A DNA stretch of 64,000 bases from Piscinibacter sp. (GTDB lineage Bacteria > Pseudomonadota > Gammaproteobacteria > Burkholderiales > Burkholderiaceae_C), in assembly GCA_016706565.1 (NCBI GenBank), contig JADJJI010000011.1, positions 372,001-436,000 of the forward strand. Direction: 5' to 3'. The position numbers and the translations under genes were made by a program. The first letter of the stretch is position 1. Every line of letters begins with the position of its first letter. Below the pieces are notes generated by a model. That model made no database searches and was not told the origin of the DNA. It saw nothing but the letters and a program-made list of their open reading frames with translations. Positions 52,340 to 61,558 of this stretch are shown here, in pieces.

Positions 52340-53257
52340 ATGGACGGTCTGGGTTTCGACGATCTGAAGCTGTTTGCCCGCGTGGCGGCGCTGGGCACGC
52401 TGTCGGCCGTGGCGCGCGAGCGTGACGTGCCGGTGAGCCAGGTGTCGCGTTCGCTGTCGCGCATCGAGAAGGCCTGCGGTGCGCGGCTCATCCACCGCTC
52501 CACGCATGGGCTGGCGCTCACCGCCGAGGGCGAGACCTTCCTCGACTACTGCCAGCGCCTGGGCCACACGCTCGAGGAGCTGGAGGGCGAGTTCGCGGCA
52601 CAGTCGCGCGAGCCCAGCGGCCTGGTGCGCGTGGCCGCCAGCACGGTGATCGCGCAGTACCTGCTGCTGCCCAGCCTGAATGCTCTGAGCGAGAAGCATC
52701 CGCGCTTGCGCGTCGAGCTCGAGGTCAGCGACCTGCTCGTCGACATGGCGCGCGGCGGCATCGACATCGCCATCCGCACCACCTCGTCGCTGGCCGACAG
52801 CATGGTGGCGCGGCCGATCGGCACGCTTGGCCGGGGCCTGTATGCGTCGCCGGCGTACGTGGCGCGCGCTGGCCTGCCCGACCATCCCGACGAACTCGGC
52901 ACGCACCGGCTCGTCGCCAACAGCGCGGCGACGCAGCTCAACCACTGGCCCTTCATCGTCGACGGCCGCGCGGTCAAGCTGCCGGTCGAAGGCTTCTGGC
53001 GCAGCAACGACACCGGCATGGCGGCCAACATGGTGCTGCAGGGCCTGGGCATCGGGCGCCTGGCCACCATCGCGGCGGAGCCGCTGGTGCGGCAGGGGCG
53101 GCTGGTGCCGGTGCTGGCGGGTTTCGTCGATCCGCAACCGGTGCCCATCCATGCGGTGATCGCCGGCGCCCGCCAGCGCCTGCCGAAGATCCGCGCCTGC
53201 ATCGACCACTGGGCGGCGTGGATCGCACAGTACGAGGCCGCACAGCCACGGCGCTGA
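52340..53257 (+). CDS. LysR-family transcriptional regulator
   Basis: 305 residues. HTH at about 5-65 (FDDLKLFARVAALGTLSAVA, VSQVSRSLSRIEKACGARLI) and a substrate-binding domain of the LTTR type (VRVAASTVIAQYLLLPSLNA). It lies 61 bases before a flavoprotein oxidoreductase gene on the same strand; autoregulation and control of that gene are possible. Confidence 0.93.
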   Translation: MDGLGFDDLKLFARVAALGTLSAVARERDVPVSQVSRSLSRIEKACGARLIHRSTHGLALTAEGETFLDYCQRLGHTLEELEGEFAAQSREPSGLVRVAASTVIAQYLLLPSLNALSEKHPRLRVELEVSDLLVDMARGGIDIAIRTTSSLADSMVARPIGTLGRGLYASPAYVARAGLPDHPDELGTHRLVANSAATQLNHWPFIVDGRAVKLPVEGFWRSNDTGMAANMVLQGLGIGRLATIAAEPLVRQGRLVPVLAGFVDPQPVPIHAVIAGARQRLPKIRACIDHWAAWIAQYEAAQPRR

Positions 53258-53318
53258 CGGTTGTCCCCCCGCCGGTGCCGTGTGATCATGCGGCACGCCC
53301 ACAGCACGGTGCCGCTTC

Positions 53319-54725
53319 GTGAACCACATCGACACCGACTACCTGGTCATCGGCAGTGGCACCGCCGGCCTGGCCTTCACCGACACGCTGATCGACGAGA
53401 GCGACGCGCACGTCACCATCGTCGACCGCCGCGGCAAGCCCGGCGGCCACTGGAACGACGCCTACTCGTTCGTCACCCTGCACCAGCCCTCGGCCTTCTA
53501 CGGCGTCAACTCGATGGAGCTGGGCAGCCGCCGCAAGGACACCGTGGGCCTGAACCAGGGCCTGTACGAGCTGGCCTCGGGCGCCGAGATCAGCGGCTAC
53601 TTCGATCGCGTGATGAACCACAAGCTGCTGCCCAGCGGCCGCGTGGCCTACCACCCGATGTGCAACCACCTCGGCGACGGCCGCTTCGAGAGCCTGCTGT
53701 CCGGCGAGATCACGCAGGTGAACGTGCGACGCAAGCTGGTCGATGCGAACTACATGGGCCCGTCGATCCCGCAGACGCACACGCCGCGTTTCGAGGTCGG
53801 CGAGGGCGTGCGCCTGGTGCCGCCGAACGCGCTGCCGCAGCTGTGGCACGGCCAGCAGAAGGGCGGCCTGCCGCGGCGCTTCGTCATCCTCGGCGCCGGC
53901 AAGACGGCGATGGACGCCGCGGTGTGGCTGATCGGCGCCGGCGCGCCGCCCGACGCCATCCAGTGGGTGGTGCCGCGCGACTCGTGGCTGGTCAACCGCA
54001 TCACCACGCAGCCGGCCATCGAGTTCTTCAAGGAGGCCATCGGCAGCCAGGCCGACCAGATGGAGGCACTCGCGCTGGCCACCTCCACCGAAGACCTGTT
54101 CCTGCGCCTGGAGGCCTGCGGCGCGTTGCTGCGTATCGACCGCGAGCGTGTGCCTTCGATGTTCCACCTCGCCACCATCTCGCCGGGCGAGGTGGAGGTG
54201 CTGCGGCGCATCCGCGATGTCGTGCGGCTGGGACGCGTGCAGCGCCTCGCGGCGGACGCGATGGAACTCGACCAGGGCCGCGTGCCGGTGGCGCCCGGCA
54301 CGCTGTTCGTCGACTGCACCGCCTCGGCGGTCGAGCCCCGGCCGGTGCAGCCGATCTTTCAGGACAGGCGCATCGTGCTGCAGATGCTGCGCCTTCCGCA
54401 GCCGGCGTTCAGCGCTGCGCTGACTGCCTACGTGGAAGCGCATTACGGCAGCGACAAGGACAAGAACCGCCTGTGCGGCACGGTGCCCTTCCCGCACACG
54501 CTGGACGACTACCCGCGCGCCATGGCGGCCAGCATGTGGAACCAGTACCAGTGGGGCCAGGACAAGGTGCTGCGCCAGTGGATTCGCGAGAGCCGGCTCG
54601 ACGGCTTCGGCAAGCTGATGACCGGCATCGACCCGGCCGACACCGACAAGCTGGCCATCCTGGCGCGCTACAAGCAGCAGGCGGTGGCGGCGATGGCGAA
54701 CGTGTCGCGCCTGATTGCCGCCTGA
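53319..54725 (+). CDS. FAD/NAD(P)-binding oxidoreductase
   Basis: 468 residues from a GTG start. Dinucleotide-binding motif DYLVIGSGTAGLAFTDTLID at the N-terminus and RRGKPGGHWNDAYSFVTLHQ, then a second Rossmann motif RFVILGAGKTAMDAAVWLIG (about 190-210). The two-site layout resembles flavin monooxygenases, but the family's exact subclass is not clear. Substrate unknown. Preceded by a same-strand LysR gene. Confidence 0.83.
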   Translation: MNHIDTDYLVIGSGTAGLAFTDTLIDESDAHVTIVDRRGKPGGHWNDAYSFVTLHQPSAFYGVNSMELGSRRKDTVGLNQGLYELASGAEISGYFDRVMNHKLLPSGRVAYHPMCNHLGDGRFESLLSGEITQVNVRRKLVDANYMGPSIPQTHTPRFEVGEGVRLVPPNALPQLWHGQQKGGLPRRFVILGAGKTAMDAAVWLIGAGAPPDAIQWVVPRDSWLVNRITTQPAIEFFKEAIGSQADQMEALALATSTEDLFLRLEACGALLRIDRERVPSMFHLATISPGEVEVLRRIRDVVRLGRVQRLAADAMELDQGRVPVAPGTLFVDCTASAVEPRPVQPIFQDRRIVLQMLRLPQPAFSAALTAYVEAHYGSDKDKNRLCGTVPFPHTLDDYPRAMAASMWNQYQWGQDKVLRQWIRESRLDGFGKLMTGIDPADTDKLAILARYKQQAVAAMANVSRLIAA

Positions 54726-54784
54726 GCTCCCGCGGCGGCCTGGCCCTTGCGGCCAGCGGTGGCTTCAAGGGGTGGGCGCTGGCC

Positions 54785-57352
54785 TCATCCGTTCGCGCCG
54801 CTTGCCACCAGCAACGCGAGCCGGCGCGCCTCGGCGCTGCTCGGCATGCCGGCCTGCGGACCGCGGGCGGCCTTCGCGGTCGCTTGCTCGACGGCCTCGA
54901 GATCGCTGCACAGGCGCTTGCACAGCGCTTGCCGCTGACGATCCAGGGCGTTGCGAGGGACTGGCCCGCGCGGACGGGCGTACTCGGCCAAGGCGGCGGC
55001 ATGCTCATGCTGCCCGAGGCGCAATGCGAGCAACGCCATGTCGGCAGCCATTTCCGCGTCGAGCCCGAACTCCCATGCCAGCGCAATCGCCTGCGCGGCT
55101 TCGGCACGGGCTCGCTCGATCTCGTCGGCCTCGATCAGGGCGCGAACGAACGCCTCGCTCGCCTGGGCAAGGAAGGCGCGCTGGCCGAGCGCACGAAGTT
55201 CGCCGACGGCGTTCGAGCCGATCGCCACCGCTGCAGGCCAATCGCCGGTCATCACGGCGGCACGCGGCAGGTAGGCCTGCACGAAGCAGGCCACGCGCGT
55301 CGCCCGGTGCTTGCGGGCCAGGTCGAGCGCCTCGCGCATGTGTGCGAGAAAGTCGGCCGCGTCGCCGCAGTACATCGCGACATGCCCGGCGTGAATCGCC
55401 GTGATCATGTCGACCTTGGGGTGCGCCATCGTCCGCGCCACGGCCCGTGCCTGTGCGAGCACCTTGCGGGCACGTTCGGCTTCACCCTCCTTGGCGAGCT
55501 CGGTCGCCAGCAGCAGCAGGGTGTGCGACAGCGACATCGGCTCGGGCGGCGTCAGGCGCAGCCACTCGGCCACGGCCAGCTCGGCGGCGAGCCTGGGCGG
55601 CAGGTGCTCGTCGCGGACCCAGCTGCAGGTGGCGATCGTCGTCAGCAGCCGCGCCCGCGCGACACCGGTGGCGTGCGGCAAGAGTGCGCGCGTCGCGGGC
55701 AGCCGCGCGGGCGTGTTCAGCGTGTCGCCGCTGAGCTGATCGAGCGATCGCAGGCCGATCAGCACGGCCGCGGCCGTGTCGGCATCGGCACGATCGCAGG
55801 CGTACTCGTAGGCCTTCTGCATGTCGGCATAACTGCCGACGAAACGGTCCAGAAGTTCATCGTCGCTGCTCGACATGAACGCCTTGCGGATCTGCCACCA
55901 CTGGCTGGCCATCGCGCGGCTGTGGCGCTGCATGGCGGCATCGGCCTCGCCGGCCTCGAACAGCATCTCGCGGGCCAGCACGCGCGTGGTCTCGAGCAGG
56001 CGGTAGCGTACGGGTTCGACACCCTCGGCTCGCACCAGTGACCGGTCCACCAGCGCGCAAAGCGCATCGAGCGCGGCCCACTCGTCGAGATCCGGTGTGG
56101 TGATCACCCGCCTGGCGTGGGCCAGCTCGAACGGCCCTGCAAAGACCGACAGGCGCCGCAGCGCCGACAGCTCGGTCGGGCTGAGCAGCGAGCAGCTCCA
56201 TTCCAGCGTGGCGCGCAAGGTCTCCTGCCGGGAGGGCGCCATGCGCCGGTCGTTGCGCAGCATGCGCAGGTGTTCGCCGAGCAGCGTGTGCACTCCGCTC
56301 ACGCCCAGCGTGGGGATGCGAGCGGCCGCCATCTCGATGGCCAGCGGCACACCATCCAGCCGCCGGCAGATGTCGATGGCCAGCGGCACGGTCGCCGGGG
56401 CCAGCTCGAAGTCCTGCCGCGCCTCGGCCACGCGCCGAACGAGCAACTGGAATGCGCCACAGGCGGCTGCTTCCGCCGGCGATGCGTCCGCTGGCGGAAC
56501 CACGAGCACGCCAAGGCGATGCAGATGCTCCCCGCCCAGCTTCAGCGCCACCTGCGACGTGGCGAGGACGCGGACCCGGCGCGTGCCGGCCAGAACGGCG
56601 GCAATGACCGGGGCGACCGCCGCGACCAGGTGCTCGCAGTTGTCGAGCACGAGCAGGAGCTCGCGCTCGCCCAGTCCGCCCACGAGCCGCTGCAGCGGAT
56701 CGCCCGTCACGAGCTCGATGCCGGCCGCCACGGCGATGGCCGGCGTCACCTGCGACGCTTCCGACAGGGTGGCCAGGTCGATCCACCAGACGCCGTGTTC
56801 GAACAGCCCGACGGCCCGGCGCCCGACCGCGTGCGCCAGGCTCGTCTTGCCGATGCCGCCGGCTCCGACGATGGTCATGAGGCGCTGCTCGCGCAGCGAG
56901 GAGGCGACCGTCGCGACGTCGTCGTCGCGCCCGAATAAGGCGGGGTCCGTCGCCGGAAGGTTGGAGACGCGATGCGCCGCGGCCGCGGCGCGGCGTGGAA
57001 GTTCGTGCACCAGCGCCCGCGCATCCGGCACCAGCACATAGCCCCGGCGAGCCAGGGTCCGGATGACGCTTCGATCGGTGTCGCCGAGCAGACGCCGGAT
57101 CTCGTTGACGACCTGCGTCAGAGAGTCGTCGGTGACCACGGCCGGCGACCACACCCGTGCCAGCAGTTCGTCCTTGGAGACGACGTGGCCGGCCTGTTGT
57201 GCCAGCACGAGCAGGACTTCGAGGGCCTTTCGGCGCAGCAGGGCCTGTTCGCCGGTTGGCGTGCGCAGCTCACGGCGTTCGAGGTCGAGCTCGAAGCCGC
57301 GGATCCGCAGACAGGCCCGATCCGGGGCGGGCGGCGGTGGTGAGCACTCCAT
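54785..57352 (-). CDS. STAND-type regulator: winged helix, NB-ARC ATPase, helical repeats
   Basis: 855 residues. OmpR-like winged helix (about 15-110: CLRIRGFELDLERRELRT, DSLTQVVNEIRRLLGD, LARRGYVLVPDA), NB-ARC with Walker A IVGAGGIGKTSLAH, Walker B LLLVLDNCEHLVAA and LDGVPLAIEMAAARI, then a TPR-like helical half. Second such regulator in the window, related in layout to 45564-48002. Divergent from the DUF4395/decarboxylase/PACE operon, 207 bases away, and a candidate activator for it (inference from position). Confidence 0.9.
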   Translation of the reverse strand: MECSPPPPAPDRACLRIRGFELDLERRELRTPTGEQALLRRKALEVLLVLAQQAGHVVSKDELLARVWSPAVVTDDSLTQVVNEIRRLLGDTDRSVIRTLARRGYVLVPDARALVHELPRRAAAAAHRVSNLPATDPALFGRDDDVATVASSLREQRLMTIVGAGGIGKTSLAHAVGRRAVGLFEHGVWWIDLATLSEASQVTPAIAVAAGIELVTGDPLQRLVGGLGERELLLVLDNCEHLVAAVAPVIAAVLAGTRRVRVLATSQVALKLGGEHLHRLGVLVVPPADASPAEAAACGAFQLLVRRVAEARQDFELAPATVPLAIDICRRLDGVPLAIEMAAARIPTLGVSGVHTLLGEHLRMLRNDRRMAPSRQETLRATLEWSCSLLSPTELSALRRLSVFAGPFELAHARRVITTPDLDEWAALDALCALVDRSLVRAEGVEPVRYRLLETTRVLAREMLFEAGEADAAMQRHSRAMASQWWQIRKAFMSSSDDELLDRFVGSYADMQKAYEYACDRADADTAAAVLIGLRSLDQLSGDTLNTPARLPATRALLPHATGVARARLLTTIATCSWVRDEHLPPRLAAELAVAEWLRLTPPEPMSLSHTLLLLATELAKEGEAERARKVLAQARAVARTMAHPKVDMITAIHAGHVAMYCGDAADFLAHMREALDLARKHRATRVACFVQAYLPRAAVMTGDWPAAVAIGSNAVGELRALGQRAFLAQASEAFVRALIEADEIERARAEAAQAIALAWEFGLDAEMAADMALLALRLGQHEHAAALAEYARPRGPVPRNALDRQRQALCKRLCSDLEAVEQATAKAARGPQAGMPSSAEARRLALLVASGANG

Positions 57353-57559
57353 GCTGCGTGCGCCTCGCTGGACGCGTGCTTTCGGTCTTCTTTCGGCGAA
57401 GGTTCAGGACAGCCGTTGCCCTGGTCGATACGCTGCACATTCTCATCCGCTTCCGTGGCCGCCGGCGTCGTGCCGGTGGACCTAGGGGGGCGGACCTGGG
57501 GATGCGCCGCGCCCGGTCTTGGCGCGACAGTCGGCACCACTTGCCAGGAGTCCTTCGCC

Positions 57560-58126
57560 ATGAACCCGAAACCCTACGGCCACATCGTGCCGGCCTTGCC
57601 GGACGGCGGCACCGCGCTGGCGGCCGGCGCATTCGACGAACGGCAGGTGCGTGTCGCCGCCGGCCTGACGCTGGCGGCGGGTGCCACGGCTTTCGCCTAC
57701 GCCGCGCTGGCCAAGGTCTACCTGCCGATCCAGGTCGTCACCTCGCTGTTCTTCGTCGAGTTCGCGATCAGGGTGGCGGCGGGCCTGCAGTACAGCCCGT
57801 TCGGCATGCTCTCCCGACTGCTGACGCGCGGGCATGAACCCGAGTGGGTCTCGGCCAAGCCCAAGCGCTTCGCCTGGAGCCTGGGACTCGTGATGTCGTT
57901 CGCGATGATGCTGATCACCAATGCCGGCATCCGCGGCAGTCTGCCGCTGGGCATCTGCCTGGTCTGCCTCGTCTTGATGTGGCTGGAGGCGGTGCTCGGC
58001 TTGTGCCTGGGCTGCGAGATCTACGCCGCGCTGCGCAGGCGCGGCTGGATCGGCCGCGACCCGGCCATCGAGGTCTGTGCCAACGGGGCCTGCGCCGGCG
58101 ACGGCCGCGCGGATCGGCGATCATGA
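57560..58126 (+). CDS. DUF4395 membrane protein
   Basis: 188 residues. FDERQVRVAAGLTLAAGATAF, FFVEFAIRVAAGLQYSPFGM and the C-terminal CLVCLVLMWLEAVLGLCLGC with EIYAALRRRGW match DUF4395, four membrane segments with a conserved membrane cysteine pair. Often near rhodanese or sulfur-transfer genes. CAGGAG before ATG. Overlaps the following aminotransferase gene (ATGA). Confidence 0.85.
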   Translation: MNPKPYGHIVPALPDGGTALAAGAFDERQVRVAAGLTLAAGATAFAYAALAKVYLPIQVVTSLFFVEFAIRVAAGLQYSPFGMLSRLLTRGHEPEWVSAKPKRFAWSLGLVMSFAMMLITNAGIRGSLPLGICLVCLVLMWLEAVLGLCLGCEIYAALRRRGWIGRDPAIEVCANGACAGDGRADRRS

Positions 58127-59559
58127 GCGCCAGCGCCTCGCCCCTCGGGCCCGCGATGGCCGTGCAGCGATCGCGCATCGTGGGCATCGACCAGCTCGCG
58201 CCGCTGCTCGGCGGCTCGATGCGGCCCTACGTCAACCTCGACAACGCGGCCACCGCCCCGGTGCTTCGGGACGTGCTCGACCACGTGAACCAGTGCCTGG
58301 GCTGGTATTCGTCGGTGCATCGCGGCAGCGGCTTCAAGAGCCAGCGCACCACGCTGGCCTACGAGCAAGCGCGCGAGGCCGTGGCGCGCTTCGTCGGTGG
58401 CCGGCCTGGCGAGCACACGGTGATCTTCGGCAAGAACGCCACCGAGGCCATCAACAAGCTCTCGCACCGCCTGCCGCTGACCGGCGACGACGTGGTCCTG
58501 GTCTCCTTGCTCGAACATCACAGCAACGACCTGCCGTGGCGTGCACGGGCGCGCGTCGCCCACATCGGGGCCGATGCGCAAGGGCGGCTGGACGAGGATC
58601 ACTACGAGCACTTGCTGCGCCTGCACGCCGGCCGCGTCAAGCTGGTCTGCGTAAGCGGCGGCTCGAACGTCACCGGCGTGATGCCACCGATCCACCGGCT
58701 GGCGGAGAAGGCCCATGGCGCCGGCGCGAACATCCTCGTCGATGCGGCACAGCTCGCGCCGCACCGGCGCATCGACATCGGTGCACTGGACGACCCGGCG
58801 CACCTGGACTTCGTGGCACTGTCCGCGCACAAGATGTACGCCCCTTTCGGCACCGGCGCCCTGATCGGGCGGCGCGACGTGTTCGAACTCGGCGAGCCCG
58901 AGCATCGCGGCGGCGGCACGATCGACTTCGTCTCGACCGAGTCGGTCGACTGGGCAGCGGCGCCGGATCGCGACGAGGCGGGCACGCCGAACGTGCTGGG
59001 CGTGCTGGCGCTGGCGCGTGCCATGCAGGCGCTGGGCGAGATCGGCTTCGAGGAGATCGCCGCCCACGAAGCGGCGCTGTGCGCCCACGCGCTCGAGCGG
59101 CTCGCGCGCGTGGACGGCATCCGGCTCTACGGCGACGCCGACGCCCGGCATGCCGCGGGCCGGCTCGGCGTCGTGAGCTTCAACCTGGATCGTCACCCGC
59201 ACGCGCTGGTGGCTGCCGTGCTCGGCGCCGAGTTCGGCATCGGTGTGCGCCATGGCTGCTTCTGCGCCCAGCCCTACGTGAGCCACCTGCTCGGCATGTC
59301 GCGAGACGAGTCGCAGCGCTACCGCCGAGACATTGCGGGAGGCGATCGAAGCCGCCTGCCAGGCATGGTCCGCGCGAGCTTCGGCCTGTACAACAGCTTC
59401 GAGGAGATCGACCTGCTCGCCGATGCGCTCGCGACCATCGCGCACACGGACTATCGCCAGCGCTACGAGCTGGAGGCCGCCAGCGGCACCTTCTCGCCTC
59501 GCGGGCACGCACCGGCCGCTACCGGGCCGAGGCCGGATTGCCAGCCATGCACGCTGTGA
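58123..59559 (+). CDS. Class V aminotransferase, cysteine desulfurase-like
   Basis: 478 residues. PLP enzyme of the SufS/CsdA group: Lys in LDFVALSAHKMYAPFGTGAL, DAAQLAPH, SGGSNVTGVMPPIHRLAE and a loop cysteine in RHGCFCAQPYVSHLL (GxRxGxxC-like). Likely removes sulfur from cysteine or a related thiol. Overlaps the DUF4395 gene and, by 13 bases, the arginine decarboxylase gene, so all are translated together. Confidence 0.88.
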   Translation: MSASASPLGPAMAVQRSRIVGIDQLAPLLGGSMRPYVNLDNAATAPVLRDVLDHVNQCLGWYSSVHRGSGFKSQRTTLAYEQAREAVARFVGGRPGEHTVIFGKNATEAINKLSHRLPLTGDDVVLVSLLEHHSNDLPWRARARVAHIGADAQGRLDEDHYEHLLRLHAGRVKLVCVSGGSNVTGVMPPIHRLAEKAHGAGANILVDAAQLAPHRRIDIGALDDPAHLDFVALSAHKMYAPFGTGALIGRRDVFELGEPEHRGGGTIDFVSTESVDWAAAPDRDEAGTPNVLGVLALARAMQALGEIGFEEIAAHEAALCAHALERLARVDGIRLYGDADARHAAGRLGVVSFNLDRHPHALVAAVLGAEFGIGVRHGCFCAQPYVSHLLGMSRDESQRYRRDIAGGDRSRLPGMVRASFGLYNSFEEIDLLADALATIAHTDYRQRYELEAASGTFSPRGHAPAATGPRPDCQPCTL

Positions 59560-60077
59560 GCGACAGCACCGACGAGCGCGCCGGCGGCGTTGCCGCGCCG
59601 GCGGCATTCGGAACCATCGTGCTGTCGACGGGCCGTGGCGTCGGGCCGACCGCGCTGGCGGCCTTCGATGCCGCCTTGCTGGACGCGGGCGTGGCCAACT
59701 ACAACCTGATCTGCCTGTCGTCGGTCATCCCGCCGGGCAGCCGCCTCGAGCGGCGGCGCTTCGTCACGCCGCCGCAGGAGTACGGCCAGCGGCTCTACGT
59801 GGTGATGTCGCAGATGCGCGAAGAGCGCCCTGGGCACACCGCGCACGCCGGCATCGGCTGGGTGCAGGACGAAGCGAGCGGCCGCGGCCTGTTCGTCGAA
59901 CTCCACGACGGCCATCACGATCAGCTGCTGAACGATCTGGCCGCGACGCTGGACACGATGCAGGCGAACCGGGGCTTGCAGCTCGGGCCGCTGCACACCG
60001 AGGTGGCCAGTGCCACCTGCGATGGCAAGCCGGTGTGTGCCCTGGTGGTGGCGGTCTACGCCAGCGCACCGTGGTGA
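59547..60077 (+). CDS. Pyruvoyl-dependent arginine decarboxylase
   Basis: 176 residues. The self-cleavage site and neighbourhood match the PvlArgDC family: NYNLICLSSVIPPGSRLERR, with S58-S59 at the expected cleavage (Ser becomes pyruvoyl), then GWVQDEASGRGLFVELHD. Converts arginine to agmatine. Fused in a four-gene overlapping operon with a PACE-family exporter directly behind (GTGA overlap). Confidence 0.9.
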   Translation: MHAVSDSTDERAGGVAAPAAFGTIVLSTGRGVGPTALAAFDAALLDAGVANYNLICLSSVIPPGSRLERRRFVTPPQEYGQRLYVVMSQMREERPGHTAHAGIGWVQDEASGRGLFVELHDGHHDQLLNDLAATLDTMQANRGLQLGPLHTEVASATCDGKPVCALVVAVYASAPW

Positions 60078-60508
60078 GCGGGGCCCCGGTTCGCGTCCGC
60101 GACCTGCGCGAGCGGATCGTCCAGACGCTCGCCTTCGAGGCGCTGGGCGTGCTGCTCATTGCGCCGTTGTACGGTTTCGTGAGCGGCGCGAGCGGCTCGG
60201 AATCGTTCAAGCTGATCGTGGCGCTGTCGGTCGTGGTGATGGCCTGGAGTGCCGCATTCAACTCCGCCTTCGACCGGTTCGAGGCACGCCGCAAGCAGCG
60301 TGTGGCCAGCGCGCGCCCGAACTCCGCACGCCTCGTCCATGCCCTCGGGCATGAACTGGGCGCCACCATCGTGAGCTGGCCGGTGATCGTCTGGATGACC
60401 GGCATGGGCTGGTGGCAGGCGCTGTTCGCGGACGTGGCCCTGTCGCTGGTCTATGCCGCCTACGCCTACCTGTTCCACCTCGGCTTCGATCGCCTGAGGC
60501 CGGTGTAG
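60074..60508 (+). CDS. PACE-family (AceI-like) efflux transporter
   Basis: 144 residues from GTG 60074. Four membrane segments; family marks RERIVQTLAFEALGVLLIAP (with the essential TM1 Glu, E22), AFNSAFDRFEARRK, HALGHELGATI and YAYLFHLGFDRLRPV. PACE transporters export chlorhexidine and, for AceI, short diamines such as cadaverine and putrescine. Coupled to the arginine decarboxylase, the natural cargo may be agmatine (inference). Confidence 0.9.
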   Translation: MSGAPVRVRDLRERIVQTLAFEALGVLLIAPLYGFVSGASGSESFKLIVALSVVVMAWSAAFNSAFDRFEARRKQRVASARPNSARLVHALGHELGATIVSWPVIVWMTGMGWWQALFADVALSLVYAAYAYLFHLGFDRLRPV

Positions 60509-60518
60509 CGGCGCGCGA

Positions 60519-61421
60519 TCAGGCGCCCCGTGCGGGCGGATCCTGCAGGCACTCCGTCATGAGCGAGCGCACCACCGCCAACCCCGGCGGCAGCGTGCGC
60601 CGCCTCAGCGTCACGAGGCCGAATCGCGCGCTCGCAGCGAGCGCAGGCTGAAGCTTCAGTTCGACGAGGTCGGGCGCCGCCGCGCGGATCGCCAGCAGCA
60701 CCGTATCGCTTTGCCGCGCCACCTCGACCAGGCTGGGCAGCTCTTCGCAGCGCAGCGTCACGCACTCGGCTGGGTGCGCGCGCGCGCCGTAACGCTCGAC
60801 CAGGATGCGGGCGACCTCGTCCGACAGCGGCGTCGAGGCGATCGGAAAGCGCAGCAGCTCGTCGAAGCTCGGGCCGCCGCGCCGCTTCGTCAAGGGGTGG
60901 CCGCGGCGCACCATGAAGGCGCCGCGCATGTCGTGCATGAACTGCGCGTGCAAGTCCGGGGCCGGGCGCAACGAGCGCGCGTCGACGACCAGCGCATCGA
61001 GCGCGCGCTCGCGCAGCGCCTGCACCAGCAGCTCGGTGCCGGCGCGCGCGACTTCGACGCGCAGGCGCGGCCGCTCCTGCGCCATCTTCAGCAGCAGCGG
61101 CGTCATCAGCATCGCACCAGGCCCCGAGCCCATGCCGATGCGCAGCACGCCTTCGTGGCCGTCACCGACCCCGCGCGCGCTGTCGCGCAGGTCGTCGGCC
61201 GCCAGCACGAGTTCACGCGCCCGCTCGACGGCGTCGCGCCCGAACGGGGTGAGCTCGCTGCGGCGGCCGATGCGGTCGAACAGCGGCTGGCCGAGTTCGT
61301 CTTCGAGCGCGCGGATGCTGCGGCTGAGCGCGGGCTGCGTCAGGAACAGCGCCGCAGCCGACTGGCTGAACGAGCCCGTCTGGGCCAGCGAGATCAGGTG
61401 GCGGAGCTGGACGAGGGTCAT
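60519..61421 (-). CDS. LysR-family transcriptional regulator
   Basis: 300 residues from ATG 61421. HTH at about 1-62 (LVQLRHLISLAQTGSFSQSA, FLTQPALSRSIRALEDELGQ) and a LysR effector domain (EGVLRIGMGSGPGAMLMTPL). Divergent from the Bug receptor/M20 amidohydrolase genes, with an operator-like palindrome between, so it likely activates them in response to the compound they handle. Confidence 0.93.
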   Translation of the reverse strand: MTLVQLRHLISLAQTGSFSQSAAALFLTQPALSRSIRALEDELGQPLFDRIGRRSELTPFGRDAVERARELVLAADDLRDSARGVGDGHEGVLRIGMGSGPGAMLMTPLLLKMAQERPRLRVEVARAGTELLVQALRERALDALVVDARSLRPAPDLHAQFMHDMRGAFMVRRGHPLTKRRGGPSFDELLRFPIASTPLSDEVARILVERYGARAHPAECVTLRCEELPSLVEVARQSDTVLLAIRAAAPDLVELKLQPALAASARFGLVTLRRRTLPPGLAVVRSLMTECLQDPPARGA

Positions 61422-61459
61422 GGCAGCCTTGCGACAAAACTGTGCTTCGAACTCATGGT

Positions 61460-61490
61460 AATCCAAAGAACAATGCATTGGACTTTGATT
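61460..61490. promoter_or_regulatory. LysR-type operator with palindromic centre
   Basis: Imperfect inverted repeat: AATCCAAAG (61460-61468) and CTTTGATT (61483-61490) flank CAATGCATTG (61471-61480), itself a perfect ten-base palindrome. Placed about 40 bases before the LysR ATG and 70-100 before the Bug gene, as expected for LysR control. Confidence 0.6.
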
Positions 61491-61558
61491 CGGGCCGCTC
61501 CTACATTGGCCTCGCCGACCCGTCCCGGCCGCCTGGCGCGCCCTTCAAGGAGTTCTTC

